Shown piece by piece: positions 42,723 to 50,932 of a stretch of DNA of 64,000 nt. Each line of letters opens with the position of its first letter. Within the stretch, counting starts at the first letter, position 1. The stretch lies in assembly GCA_963789885.1 (NCBI GenBank), contig CAWBNB010000050.1:310001-374000 (forward strand), given 5' to 3'. The position numbers were made by a program, and so were the translations under genes. The stretch is from DATEDA01 sp963789885 (GTDB taxonomy: Bacteria; Pseudomonadota; Gammaproteobacteria; Burkholderiales; SG8-39). Below the pieces are notes generated by a model. That model did not search any database. It was not told the DNA's origin and saw only the letters and a list, made by a program, of their open reading frames with translations.

Positions 42723-42815
42723 GCCCAACGAAGAAACGAGGGAGTCCATATAGTTCGGCGCTAAGGGACCGCCGACCGGCGAAGTTGGCCGGTCCATTCG
42801 AACGCGCGGTTGGGC
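42723..42815 (-). repeat. Candidate attC recombination site (after the FKBP gene)
   Basis: On the minus strand GCCCAAC (R'') begins 3 bases after the FKBP stop, and GTTGGGC (R') lies 93 bp from its start, matching RYYYAAC...GTTRRRY. Internal pairing is imperfect (GGACCGCC with GGCCGGTCC), so this is the weakest of the three sites by L-box pairing, although both R boxes are perfect. Confidence 0.6.
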
Positions 42816-42818
42816 ACC

Positions 42819-43163
42819 TTATTTGCCATGAGCACGGGGCTCGACGCGCAATAGCGTCACGTAGAACTCCAAGACCGCTCTTTCGGGGACGATTCCCGGG
42901 ATGCCTTGATCTCGATAGGCGAGGTGAGGGGCCACGCGAGGACGTCGCTCCCCTCCGACGCGCATGCCCTCGACGCCGTATCCCAAACCGGGAATCGAGC
43001 GTCGCTTGCCGACGCGGAAGGAGTAGTGTTGGTTCTCCCGAATCTGCTGACCGCGATCGAGGAAGAGGTTGTATCGAACCTCGACTTTCGCACCTCGATC
43101 AGCGCTCGCACCCTCACCGACCTTGACGTCTTCGTACTCGACGCCGCCGCGGCCGCGTTTCAT
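42819..43163 (-). CDS. FKBP-type peptidyl-prolyl isomerase, cassette gene
   Basis: A 114-residue single FKBP domain: KVEVRYNLFLDRGQQI, FRVGKRRSIPGLGYGVEGMRVGGERR, then HLAYRDQG and AVLEFYVTLLRVE. It would catalyse proline cis-trans isomerisation or act as a chaperone; no signal peptide, so cytoplasmic. The usual tyrosine/isoleucine pocket is only partly kept (IPGL present). It sits exactly between two attC-like sites, stop codon 3 bp before the downstream one, typical of a gene cassette. Confidence 0.8.
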   Translation of the reverse strand: MKRGRGGVEYEDVKVGEGASADRGAKVEVRYNLFLDRGQQIRENQHYSFRVGKRRSIPGLGYGVEGMRVGGERRPRVAPHLAYRDQGIPGIVPERAVLEFYVTLLRVEPRAHGK

Positions 43164-43172
43164 TGCCAAGGC

Positions 43173-43268
43173 GCCCAACGTTCGCCATGAGCGGCCGCCG
43201 AGGGGCGGAGCGGCGAGGGTAGCCAACAGCGTGGCTGTTGGCCAGTCGGCTCCATGGCGGGGCTGGGC
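43173..43268 (-). repeat. attC recombination site (after the OsmC gene)
   Basis: On the minus strand: GCCCAGC (R'', one mismatch), CGCCATGGAGC (L''), a variable centre with its own hairpin (GCCAACAGC/GCTGTTGGC), GCTCATGGCG (L') and GTTGGGC (R'). L'' and L' are complementary except for one extra base in L'', the extrahelical base that defines attC polarity, and it points the same way as the genes. Confidence 0.78.
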
Positions 43269-43302
43269 GGCTGCCTCACGATAGTTTCGGCTTCCCTTGA
43301 CG

Positions 43303-43719
43303 CTACACGGTGACCGTTTCCATTCGACTAAGTGTCACTGGAGCACCAGTACGCAGGGTATTCTGTATCTCTGCAACCCGATCAGTGTGTGACATCAACT
43401 CGCGGATGGTTTCGTCAGGCGCGTGCGCCCAGACCTTCGCGCCATAGGTGATGTCGCGGGCCGATTCACCCTCGGCACCAAACTCACCAGCAACCTCGAC
43501 CTCAACCCGTTCGACATCGAGTCCGCGCTTCGCTGCCTCTCGGTAGATGTCGTTGCAGTAGCAGGTAGCCAGAGCGAGGAACAACAGTTCGCCACCATTG
43601 GCGGTTGAGCCGAACCCGGTGGCCTTTGGCGGAATCCGAATCGAATGCGCCTGAGCGTTGGTCGCCAGCGTGATGCAGTTCTGACCACGGCTACTCTGAA
43701 TTTGAGCGCTGATTCTCAT
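43303..43719 (-). CDS. OsmC-like protein, cassette gene
   Basis: A 138-residue OsmC-fold protein starting MRISAQIQSSRGQ after CTGGAGAG. The core helix GGELLFLALATCYCNDIYREAAKRG carries the first redox-type cysteine. The second peroxidatic-region cysteine of true Ohr/OsmC enzymes is absent: the segment reads SHTDRVAEIQNTLRTGAP. So peroxide reductase activity is doubtful and a binding or other thiol role is possible. It lies between two attC sites on the minus strand. Confidence 0.82.
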   Translation of the reverse strand: MRISAQIQSSRGQNCITLATNAQAHSIRIPPKATGFGSTANGGELLFLALATCYCNDIYREAAKRGLDVERVEVEVAGEFGAEGESARDITYGAKVWAHAPDETIRELMSHTDRVAEIQNTLRTGAPVTLSRMETVTV

Positions 43720-43767
43720 CGTGCTCTCCAGATATGCACCGTTACGCCCGCGCCGTAATGCGGAGCC

Positions 43768-43817
43768 GCCCAACGCCGCATTTGAGGTGCTCTGTCCGCT
43801 CGAAATGCAGGTTAGGC
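43768..43817 (-). repeat. attC recombination site (after the membrane-protein gene)
   Basis: On the minus strand: GCCTAAC (R''), GCATTTCGAG (L''), a 12-base apex, CTCAAATGC (L') and GTTGGGC (R'). L'' and L' pair perfectly apart from one extra C in L''. R boxes fit RYYYAAC/GTTRRRY exactly. It starts 7 bp after the stop at 43825. This is the clearest of the three sites, though short (50 bp). Confidence 0.82.
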
Positions 43818-43824
43818 CTCGGCG

Positions 43825-44211
43825 TCACTGGAACCAGGGAACAATGTTTCGTTGGACAGCTAGCCCAAAGAAGGCAGCAAACCACACAAACTTCAGTACA
43901 TAGATTGTGTATGAGCGCCACGCAGGGAACTGCTGATATCGGGCATTCGGGTCCGTGCTCTTGGCGATGACTTGCGAATCGTCGTGCCTATGATAGGCAA
44001 GCAGGTGCAGGCCTGAGATAAGGAAGTGCCCAATTGAATAGAGGAGGAACAGGCGAAAAAGCTGACTCGTGAGATCGTCATTGGCCAATTCCTTGTAGAA
44101 CGTAAAGAACAGCAGAAGCGCAAACAAGAGAAAGACGTCGACAATTAACCAAGTGAACTGAGCGGCCTGTCTGCTAAACGGAGACAGCAATCCTTCAGGT
44201 TTCTCACTCAT
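43825..44211 (-). CDS. Hypothetical membrane protein, cassette gene
   Basis: A 128-residue protein with three likely membrane helices (about 20-39, 51-71 and 104-121) and no family I recognise. A polar loop HRHDDSQVIAKSTDPNARYQQ separates helices 2 and 3. GC is about 48-50%, far below the genome average, a sign of transfer. It is the first gene of the cassette run, followed directly by an attC. Upstream, 90 bp separate it from the hydrolase; that gap has AGTCCA/TGGACT repeat ends but no clear attI. Confidence 0.75.
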   Translation of the reverse strand: MSEKPEGLLSPFSRQAAQFTWLIVDVFLLFALLLFFTFYKELANDDLTSQLFRLFLLYSIGHFLISGLHLLAYHRHDDSQVIAKSTDPNARYQQFPAWRSYTIYVLKFVWFAAFFGLAVQRNIVPWFQ

Positions 44212-44301
44212 GCGTTACTCCTCGGAGCTCCTGCAGTCCAGCGCGACCTGGCAAGCAGTTGGACTCGAGACATCGGCGAGAGCTTTGAGTATCGGGGCCG
44301 G

Positions 44302-45093
44302 CTACGCGACGAATCCGATCAGCGCGTCGAGCACCGCGTCCGGCCGCTCGGCCGTCAACGCGTGCCCGGCGCCTTCCAGCATCACCGTACGGCTGACCGG
44401 GATCGCGCTCCGCAGGTCCTTGGCGTTGCGTGGCGGCGTCATGATGTCGCGGCTGCCGAGGATGAAGAGCGTGGGGCATTTCACCTTCGCGGCAGAAGCA
44501 GCGCCGTCGGCGTACTCGGCGCAGGCCTTGAGATCGACGTGCAGCACCTGCGGCTTCGCGCGTTCGAGGAGGCGCAGGTACGCACCGGTCATCCACATTC
44601 CGGGCGCGGTGTTGCCGCCGATCTGCGCGGTCGCGGAGTGACCCCAGATATTGAGCATGTCCAGTGCGTCGTGACGGTCGTCGCGCGCCGCGACCATCAG
44701 CGCTTCCCCGACCAGCATTGGCGCCGACGTTCCCACGAGCGCCAGCGCGCGAACGCGCTCCGGGTGGCGCGCCGCGCACTCGAGCGCAGCGAGCGAGCCC
44801 ATGCTGTGCCCGACGAGCGCCGCCTGCGCGATCCCGGCCGCGTCGAGCGCGGCTACGATCCAGTCGGCTATGGCGCCGATCGAAGCGAGTGGCGGACCCT
44901 CGGAGCGTCCGTGCCCCGGCAGGTCGAACGCGAGCGCGTTGCAGCCGTGGTAAGCGAAGTAGCGCGTCTGGAGCAGCGATGCGCTGTGATCGTTCGCGGC
45001 ACCGTGCACGAAGACGACGCTCGGCAGCTTCGCATCGAGCTTGCGCCCGGCGGTGTACGCGTAGGCGCGCTTCCCGTCGACCACGAGGTCCAT
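44302..45093 (-). CDS. Alpha/beta hydrolase
   Basis: A 263-residue cytoplasmic hydrolase. Oxyanion segment VFVHGAANDHS, nucleophile elbow ALVGHSMGSLAAL, acid in ILGSRDIMTPPRNA and histidine in EGAGHALTAERP. Substrate unknown. It ends 4 bp after... the MetY stop lies just upstream (4 bp gap), so both are probably one transcript. It marks the return to high-GC core DNA on the right of the cassette region. Confidence 0.85.
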   Translation of the reverse strand: MDLVVDGKRAYAYTAGRKLDAKLPSVVFVHGAANDHSASLLQTRYFAYHGCNALAFDLPGHGRSEGPPLASIGAIADWIVAALDAAGIAQAALVGHSMGSLAALECAARHPERVRALALVGTSAPMLVGEALMVAARDDRHDALDMLNIWGHSATAQIGGNTAPGMWMTGAYLRLLERAKPQVLHVDLKACAEYADGAASAAKVKCPTLFILGSRDIMTPPRNAKDLRSAIPVSRTVMLEGAGHALTAERPDAVLDALIGFVA

Positions 45094-45097
45094 GGCG

Positions 45098-46393
45098 TCA
45101 GCCCTTCTGCGAGGCTGCGAGCGCGCGCCCGAGATCCTCGATCAGGTCGTCCGGGTCTTCGAGCCCGATCGACAGGCGGATCGTGCCCGGACCGATGCCG
45201 GCGGCGGCGAGCGCGGCGTCGTCCATCCGGAAATGAGTCGTGGTCGCCGGGTGGATCACGAGCGACTTCGCGTCGCCGACGTTCGCGAGGTGCGAGAACA
45301 CGCGCAGCGTTTCGATGAACTTCCGCCCCGCCGGCCGGCCGCCCTTGATCGAGAAGCCGAACACCGCGCCGCAGCCCTTCGGCAGCAGCCGCTTGGCGAG
45401 CGCGTGGTCCGGATGCGACTCGAGCTCCGGGTAGCCGATCGATTCGACCGCGGCCTGCTCCGTCAGGAACGCCACGACCTTGCGCGTGTTCTCGACGTGG
45501 CGCTGCATCCGCAGCGGGAGCGTCTCGATGCCCTGCAGGATGTGGAACGCCGTGGTCGGGGCCATGCAGGCGCCGAAGTCGCGCAGCCCCTCGCGCCGCG
45601 CGCGCAGCAGGAACGCGGCGACCGTCGATTCCTCCGTGAAGTCCATGCCGTGGAACCCCGCGTAGGGTTCGGTGAGCGTCGGAAATTTGCCGGAGGCGTC
45701 CCAGTCGAACCGCCCCGAATCGACGAGCAGCCCGCCGATGACGATGCCGTGCCCGCTCAGGAACTTCGTCGCGGAATGGAAGAGGAGGTCCGCCCCGAGG
45801 TCGAACGGGCGCATCAGGTACGGCGTCGTGAACGTCGCGTCGACGAGGAGCGGGAGCTTTGCAGCGTGCGCGATCTCGGCGACCGCGGGCACGTCGAGCA
45901 CGTCGAGGCCCGGGTTGCCGAGGGTTTCGCCGAAGACGAGGCGCGTGCTCGGCCGGATGGCCGCGCGCCAGGCGTCGAGGTCGCGTGGGTTGACGAACGT
46001 CGTCTCGACGCCGAAGCGGGGCAGGGTGTAGGCGAGGAGATTGTGCGAGCCGCCGTAGAGCGAGTGGCTCGCGACGACGTGCGCGCCCGCGCCGAGCAGC
46101 GTGCACACCGCGAGGTGCATCGCCGCCTGGCCGCTCGCCGCCGCGATCGCGCCGACGCCGCCCTCGAGCGCGGCGATGCGCTCCTCCAGGACCGCGTTGG
46201 TCGGGTTCGAGATGCGCGAGTAGACGTGCCCGCCGCGCTCCATGTTGAAGAGCGACGCGGCGTGGTCGGAGTCCTTGAAGACGTAGGAAGCGGTCTGGTA
46301 GATCGGCGTCGCGCGCGCGCCGAACTGCGGGTCGGGAGCCTGTCCGGCGTGCAGGCTCAACGTGTCGAAGCGCAGGTACTTCGGTGTCGACAT
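45098..46393 (-). CDS. metY: O-acetylhomoserine aminocarboxypropyltransferase (sulfhydrylase)
   Basis: A 431-residue PLP enzyme of the Cys/Met metabolism family, which makes homocysteine from O-acetylhomoserine and sulfide. Landmarks: FDTLSLHAGQAPDPQFGARATPIYQ, YSRISNPTNAVLEERIAALEGG, the PLP lysine in LFHSATKFLSGHG, and the C-terminal RLSIGLEDPDDLIEDL. Length fits MetY rather than shorter MetB/MetZ. It probably acts in methionine synthesis by direct sulfhydrylation. Confidence 0.93.
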   Translation of the reverse strand: MSTPKYLRFDTLSLHAGQAPDPQFGARATPIYQTASYVFKDSDHAASLFNMERGGHVYSRISNPTNAVLEERIAALEGGVGAIAAASGQAAMHLAVCTLLGAGAHVVASHSLYGGSHNLLAYTLPRFGVETTFVNPRDLDAWRAAIRPSTRLVFGETLGNPGLDVLDVPAVAEIAHAAKLPLLVDATFTTPYLMRPFDLGADLLFHSATKFLSGHGIVIGGLLVDSGRFDWDASGKFPTLTEPYAGFHGMDFTEESTVAAFLLRARREGLRDFGACMAPTTAFHILQGIETLPLRMQRHVENTRKVVAFLTEQAAVESIGYPELESHPDHALAKRLLPKGCGAVFGFSIKGGRPAGRKFIETLRVFSHLANVGDAKSLVIHPATTTHFRMDDAALAAAGIGPGTIRLSIGLEDPDDLIEDLGRALAASQKG

Positions 46394-46471
46394 GGGGCGG
46401 TTTCCAGCGGGCAGGGTCGCCCGATTCTACCGCCGCGCCCCGGCAGGGCCGTGCCGCCCGCCGCGTGAAAA

Positions 46472-47212
46472 CTACTGCGCGAGCTCCATCGCCTCCGCGC
46501 CGGCGCCCGGCAGGCGCAGGCCGATCCGCCGCGCCGCGAAGCCGGCCTGGGCCCGGTTCGACACGCCGAGCTCGCGGTAGATCGTCGCCACGTGGGTCTT
46601 CAGCGTGCCTTCCGCCATGACGAGGGAGCGGCAGATCAGCTTGTTCGGAATGCCCTGCACGAGAAGCGACAGGACCTGGAGTTGCCGCGGCGTGAGGCTC
46701 GGGCCGTCGCGCCGCGGGGGCGCGGCGACCGGCGCGGGCGCGTCGCCCGCGCGGAGCACTTCCGGCGGCAGGTAGACCTGGCCGGCGAGGACGAGGCGGA
46801 CGGCGTTCAGCAGCACGCCGGGCGGCGAGCGATCGGGGATGAAGCCCATCGCGCCGCGCGCAAGCACCGCGAGGACCGCGGCGCGCCCGGACGAAGCGCA
46901 TAGGGCGGCGACGCGCACCCCGGGGTGCTCCGCGCGGAGGCGCTCAAACCCGCTCACTCCGTCGCCGTCGCTGAGCGCGGGATCGAGTAGCACGAGCGCC
47001 GTCTCGGGATGCGCGGCGAGCCCGGCGAGCGCCTCGGCAACCGTCGCGGCCTGCAGCACGTGCATGCCGCCGGCGATCCCGCCGAGGATCTCCGCCACTG
47101 CCTGGCGGATTAGGGGATGGTCGTTGACGATCAGGATCGTCGCCGTGGACGCCGCCAACGCGCCCGCCGCTCCGCGGTTCGGTCCGGGTAACACGCTCAG
47201 CATCGGTTTCAT
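46472..47212 (-). CDS. LuxR/NarL-family response regulator
   Basis: A 246-residue regulator. The receiver domain (about 25-145) has the acidic pair only partly (VNDHP) and a phosphorylation aspartate in VLLDPALSDGDG. The conserved lysine after GFIP is replaced (GFIPDRSPP). The LuxR-type helix-turn-helix is at the C-terminus: LTPRQLQVLSLLVQGIPNKLI, GTLKTHVATIYRELGVSNRAQA. No sensor kinase is adjacent, so the partner is elsewhere or the protein works without one. ATG 47212 follows GGAGGCGAGG. Confidence 0.85.
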   Translation of the reverse strand: MKPMLSVLPGPNRGAAGALAASTATILIVNDHPLIRQAVAEILGGIAGGMHVLQAATVAEALAGLAAHPETALVLLDPALSDGDGVSGFERLRAEHPGVRVAALCASSGRAAVLAVLARGAMGFIPDRSPPGVLLNAVRLVLAGQVYLPPEVLRAGDAPAPVAAPPRRDGPSLTPRQLQVLSLLVQGIPNKLICRSLVMAEGTLKTHVATIYRELGVSNRAQAGFAARRIGLRLPGAGAEAMELAQ

Positions 47213-47329
47213 CCTCGCCTCCGGTTTCTGCCTTCGATCGCCTGGATCGACATGACTGCAGCCTAGGCGGAAGCGGGCCGTGATATCCGTCACAAGTCCC
47301 GGGGCGCGTGTGAACTATTCACGCGGTAG

Positions 47330-47360
47330 AAAAAAAAGCGCCCGCCACGAGGGCGGGCGC
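47330..47360 (-). terminator. Rho-independent terminator after the Do-type protease
   Basis: On the minus strand GCGCCCGCC and GGCGGGCGC form a 9 bp perfect stem with a 5-base loop, followed by a run of eight T. It lies 54 bp after the protease stop. This is a textbook intrinsic terminator. Confidence 0.9.
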
Positions 47361-47413
47361 GGAGGTAGACCCGGCCGCAAGGGGAGGGGAGGCCGAGCCT
47401 AGAGGAGCTTGCG

Positions 47414-48889
47414 CTAGCCGATGCGCACCGGCACGTAGAGCGTCGCTTCGTCGCGGCGCACGAGCACCGGGACGTTACCGCTCGCCCGGTCCACGAGCTT
47501 CTTGAGCTGCTCGGGGTTCTCGACCTTCGTGGCGCCGAACGCGAGGATCACGTCGCCCTGGCGGATGCCGGCCTTCGCCGCCGGGCCCTCCACCTGCTCG
47601 ACGACCACGCCGGCGTCCACCCCGAGCGTCTTGCGCTCGTCCGCCGACAGCGGCCGGACCGCGACGCCGAGCTTCGCCGGCTTCGCCGATTCGCCGGTCG
47701 CCGCGGCGGCCACCTTCTCGGCCGGCATCTCGCCGACGGTCACGCTCAGGGTCTGCGTCGCGCCTTTCCGCCACACCTGGAGGGCGACGGTGGTCCCGGG
47801 TCGGGTCTCGCCGATGACGCGGGGCAGGTCGACCGACTGGTCGATCGGCTTGCCGTCGACCGCGACGATGACGTCGCCCGACTTGATCCCGGCCTTCTCG
47901 GCGGGGCTGCCCGGCTCGACGGTGCTCACGAGCGCGCCGCGCGGGCGGTCGAGGCCGAACGAGTCGGCGAGGTCCTTGTTCACGCCCTGGATCGCGACGC
48001 CGATCCGGCCGTGGCTCGCCTTGCCGTACTTGATCAGGTCGTCCTTGACCTTCACCGCGACGTCGATCGGGATCGAGAACGAGAGCCCCATGTACCCGCC
48101 ACTGCGGCTGTAGATCTGCGAGTTGATGCCCACGACCTCGCCGGCCATGTTGAACAGGGGCCCGCCGGAGTTGCCGGGGTTGATCGCGACGTCGGTCTGG
48201 ATGAACGGCACGTAGCCCTCGTCGGGCAGCGCGCGCGACTTGGCGCTGACGATGCCGGCGGTGACGGTGTTCTCGAGGCCGAACGGCGAGCCGATCGCCG
48301 CGACCCATTCGCCCACCTTGAGCTTCGTCGGGTCGCCGAGCTTGACCGTCGGCAGCCCCTTCGCGTCGATCTTCACCACCGCGATGTCGGTGCGCCGGTC
48401 GGTGCCCACGACCTTGCCCTTGAACTCGCGCCGGTCGCTTAGCTTCACGGTGAGCTCCGCGGCGTCGGCCACGACGTGCGCGTTCGTCAGGATGTAGCCG
48501 TCGGGCGTGATGACGAAGCCCGAGCCCTGCCCCTGGCGCGGTATCGGCTGCGCGTCGGGCATCGGGATCTGGAAGCGGCGGAAGAACTCGTACATCGGGT
48601 CGTCCTGACTGAACGGCAGGCCCCGGTTCGCCGCCGCAGCCTGCGCGCGCTGCGTCACGGTGATGTTGACGACCGCTGGGCCCTGGCTCTCGACGAGCGC
48701 GGTGAAGTCGGGCAGCGACGCGGCCGGCGCGGCAACTGGAGCCGGTACGGCGACTGGAGCCGGCGCGGCCGCGGTGGCGGGGGCGGCGCCCGCGTTCCGG
48801 ATCGGGTAGTACTCCGCACCGGCGTAGCCGAGCGTGACGGCGCCGAGCGCCGCGGCGACGGCGAGCGCTGCAGTCCTCTTCCTGAGCAT
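47414..48889 (-). CDS. Do-family periplasmic serine protease (DegP/DegQ/MucD-like)
   Basis: A 491-residue HtrA-type protease/chaperone. An N-terminal signal or anchor helix (about 8-28) is followed by an Ala/Pro/Val-rich linker. The trypsin-like domain has His in TNAHVVADAAEL, Asp in DRRTDIAVVKI and Ser in NPGNSGGPLFN, and two PDZ domains follow (about 300-390 and 400-490). It degrades or refolds misfolded envelope proteins. It is a single-gene unit with a strong terminator downstream. Confidence 0.93.
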   Translation of the reverse strand: MLRKRTAALAVAAALGAVTLGYAGAEYYPIRNAGAAPATAAAPAPVAVPAPVAAPAASLPDFTALVESQGPAVVNITVTQRAQAAAANRGLPFSQDDPMYEFFRRFQIPMPDAQPIPRQGQGSGFVITPDGYILTNAHVVADAAELTVKLSDRREFKGKVVGTDRRTDIAVVKIDAKGLPTVKLGDPTKLKVGEWVAAIGSPFGLENTVTAGIVSAKSRALPDEGYVPFIQTDVAINPGNSGGPLFNMAGEVVGINSQIYSRSGGYMGLSFSIPIDVAVKVKDDLIKYGKASHGRIGVAIQGVNKDLADSFGLDRPRGALVSTVEPGSPAEKAGIKSGDVIVAVDGKPIDQSVDLPRVIGETRPGTTVALQVWRKGATQTLSVTVGEMPAEKVAAAATGESAKPAKLGVAVRPLSADERKTLGVDAGVVVEQVEGPAAKAGIRQGDVILAFGATKVENPEQLKKLVDRASGNVPVLVRRDEATLYVPVRIG

Positions 48890-49012
48890 GCGATCTCCTG
48901 TGCGTTTTGGTTGTCGGTACGGGGACTTGGGCAGGTCCGTCGTGGGGAGGTTCCGGCAGCTAACCGCCGGTTACATGCGCAACAACTCGTTACAAATCGG
49001 GGGTCCGGTAAG

Positions 49013-50275
49013 ATGGGACGGCCCCCGATGACAAGAAATCCGGACCTGCCGCTCCGGCTGTTCGCGCGCGTCTTCGTGCCGTTCGCCTGCGGCTATTTCT
49101 TCTCGTACTTCTTCCGCGTCGTCAACGCGGTGATCTCCCCCGACCTGGTGCGGGACGTCGGCGTGGATGCGAACCGGCTGGGCCTCCTCACGAGCGCCTA
49201 CTTCCTCGCCTTCGCCGCGGCGCAGCTCCCGCTCGGGATCGCGCTCGACCGGTTCGGCCCGCGGCGGGTGAACGCCTCGCTCCTCGTCGTCGCGGCGGCC
49301 GGGGCGCTCGTCTTCAGCGCGAGCTCGAGCCTGGGCGGCCTCGCCGCCGGGCGGGCGCTGATCGGCCTCGGCGTGTCGGGCTGCCTGATGTCGAGCCTCA
49401 AGGTCTTCTCGCTCTGGTTCCCGATGAACCGGTTCGCGACCCTCAACGGCTGGCTGCTCGCGATCGGAGGGCTCGGCGCCCTGTCGGCGTCGGCGCCGGT
49501 CGAGGCGCTGCTCCGGTTGACCGACTGGCGGCACGTCTTCGACGGGCTCGCGGCCGCGACGTTCATCGCCGCGATGCTCGTCTTCTTCGTCGTGCCCGAG
49601 CGCGCGGAAAGCGCGCCCCGCGCGGGCCTCGGCGAGCTCGCCGGCGGGTTCCGGACGGTCTACGGCGACCCGGTGTTCTGGCGCATCGGCCTGATCAGCA
49701 TGACCGTGCAGGCGGTGTTCCTCGCCACCCAGGGGCTGTGGGCGGCGCCCTGGCTGCGCGATGTCGCGCGCTTCGATCGCGCCGAGGTGGCGGGCGTCCT
49801 GTTCGCGATGGCGATCGCGACCACCACCGGGTTTGCCTCGTCCGGATTCGTCGCCGACCGGCTCGCCCGGCGCGGCATCCCACCGCTCACGCCGTACAAG
49901 TTTGGCGCGGTCGCGAGCACGGCCCTCACGCTCTTCTTCGCGCTCGGCGTGACCGCGGTCGCCGTGCCGGCGTGGTGCCTGTTCGCGTTCGTGGGGCCGG
50001 TCACCACGCTCTCGTACACGATCCTCACCCGGCGCTACGAGCGGACGCTGACGGGACGGGCCAACACCGCGCTGAATCTCCTCGCGTTCCTCGGTGCGTT
50101 CGCGATGCAGTGGGGGATCGGCGCGATCGTCAGCCTCTGGACCCCGGAGGAGGGCGGCCACTATCCGGCCGCGGCCTATTCCGCGGCGTTCTGGGTGTGC
50201 ACCGCGATCCAGCTCGCCGGGCTCGGGCCGCTGCTCACGCTGCGCGAGGTGGGGCCGCGGACGCCGCGGCTTTGA
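49013..50275 (+). CDS. MFS transporter
   Basis: About 420 residues with 12 predicted helices. Major-facilitator landmarks are GIALDRFGPRRVNA in the loop between helices 2 and 3 and GFVADRLARRGIPP in the second half. The N-terminal segment FFSYFFRVVNAVISPDLVRDVGVDANRLG resembles uptake permeases of the nitrate/oxalate type, but the substrate is not clear. Start is ATG 49013 or, giving a cleaner N-terminus, ATG 49028. Confidence 0.85.
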   Translation: MGRPPMTRNPDLPLRLFARVFVPFACGYFFSYFFRVVNAVISPDLVRDVGVDANRLGLLTSAYFLAFAAAQLPLGIALDRFGPRRVNASLLVVAAAGALVFSASSSLGGLAAGRALIGLGVSGCLMSSLKVFSLWFPMNRFATLNGWLLAIGGLGALSASAPVEALLRLTDWRHVFDGLAAATFIAAMLVFFVVPERAESAPRAGLGELAGGFRTVYGDPVFWRIGLISMTVQAVFLATQGLWAAPWLRDVARFDRAEVAGVLFAMAIATTTGFASSGFVADRLARRGIPPLTPYKFGAVASTALTLFFALGVTAVAVPAWCLFAFVGPVTTLSYTILTRRYERTLTGRANTALNLLAFLGAFAMQWGIGAIVSLWTPEEGGHYPAAAYSAAFWVCTAIQLAGLGPLLTLREVGPRTPRL

Positions 50276-50311
50276 CGGCGGCGTGCAACGTGCGGCGTAT
50301 CATCGCGAGCC

Positions 50312-50866
50312 ATGAGCAAAGCGTTCACCAAAGAGTCCGACGAGGACGAGGATCTCGACCTGGACGCAGTCGAGAGCCAGCCGCAGGTCGAGAAGAACTA
50401 CATCACCCCGGTCGGGTACCGGCGCCTTCGCGAGGAGCTCGCCGCGCTCTGGGACGTCGAGCGGCCGAAGCTCGTCGAGACGATCGCCTGGGCGGCGTCG
50501 AACGGCGACCGGTCGGAGAACGCCGACTACATCTACGGCAAGCGCCGGCTGCGCGAAGTCGACCGTCGCATCCGCTTCCTCTCGAAGCGGATCGACGCCG
50601 CCGAAGTGGTGGACAACGCCGGGCGCGACGACGATCGCGCGTTCTTCGGCGCGACCGTCGCCTACCGCGATCGGGGCGGGGTCGAGCGCACGGTCACCAT
50701 CGTCGGCATCGACGAGGTCGACCCGGCGCGCGGGCGCGTGTCGTGGATCTCGCCGATCGCCAAGGCGCTGCTCAAGGCCCGCGAGGGCGACGTGGTGGTG
50801 CTGCGGACGCCCGCGGGCGCCGAGGAGATCGAGGTCCTCGAGGTCCGGTACGACGACCTCGGCTGA
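50312..50866 (+). CDS. greB: Transcription elongation factor GreB
   Basis: A 184-residue Gre factor. The coiled coil has NYITPVGYRRLREELAALWDVERPKLV, and the loop carries the catalytic acidic tip as SNGDRSENADYIYGKRRLREVDRRIRFLSKR. The FKBP-like C-terminal domain follows (AFFGATVAYRDRGG, GRVSWISPIAKALLKAREGD). The basic patch in the coiled coil fits GreB rather than GreA. It stimulates RNA cleavage by backtracked polymerase. An acidic N-terminal extension (ESDEDEDLDLDAVES) is notable. Confidence 0.93.
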   Translation: MSKAFTKESDEDEDLDLDAVESQPQVEKNYITPVGYRRLREELAALWDVERPKLVETIAWAASNGDRSENADYIYGKRRLREVDRRIRFLSKRIDAAEVVDNAGRDDDRAFFGATVAYRDRGGVERTVTIVGIDEVDPARGRVSWISPIAKALLKAREGDVVVLRTPAGAEEIEVLEVRYDDLG

Positions 50867-50932
50867 TGGTCGGCCCGCCGGCGGCGGCGACCGCTGCCGA
50901 TCGTCGGCCCGACGCGCGCCGGAGTCCCGGCG

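Noticed and set aside
44212..44301. AGTCCAAC...GCTGGACT repeat as an extra attC or an attI
   Set aside because: The span is only about 31 bp and the inner arms do not pair like L boxes. It is too short for attC and no integrase gene is near to support attI.
48890..49012. Sigma-E promoter for the Do-type protease
   Set aside because: A GGAACCT is present on the minus strand upstream, but no GTCTAA-like -10 is found at the required spacing.
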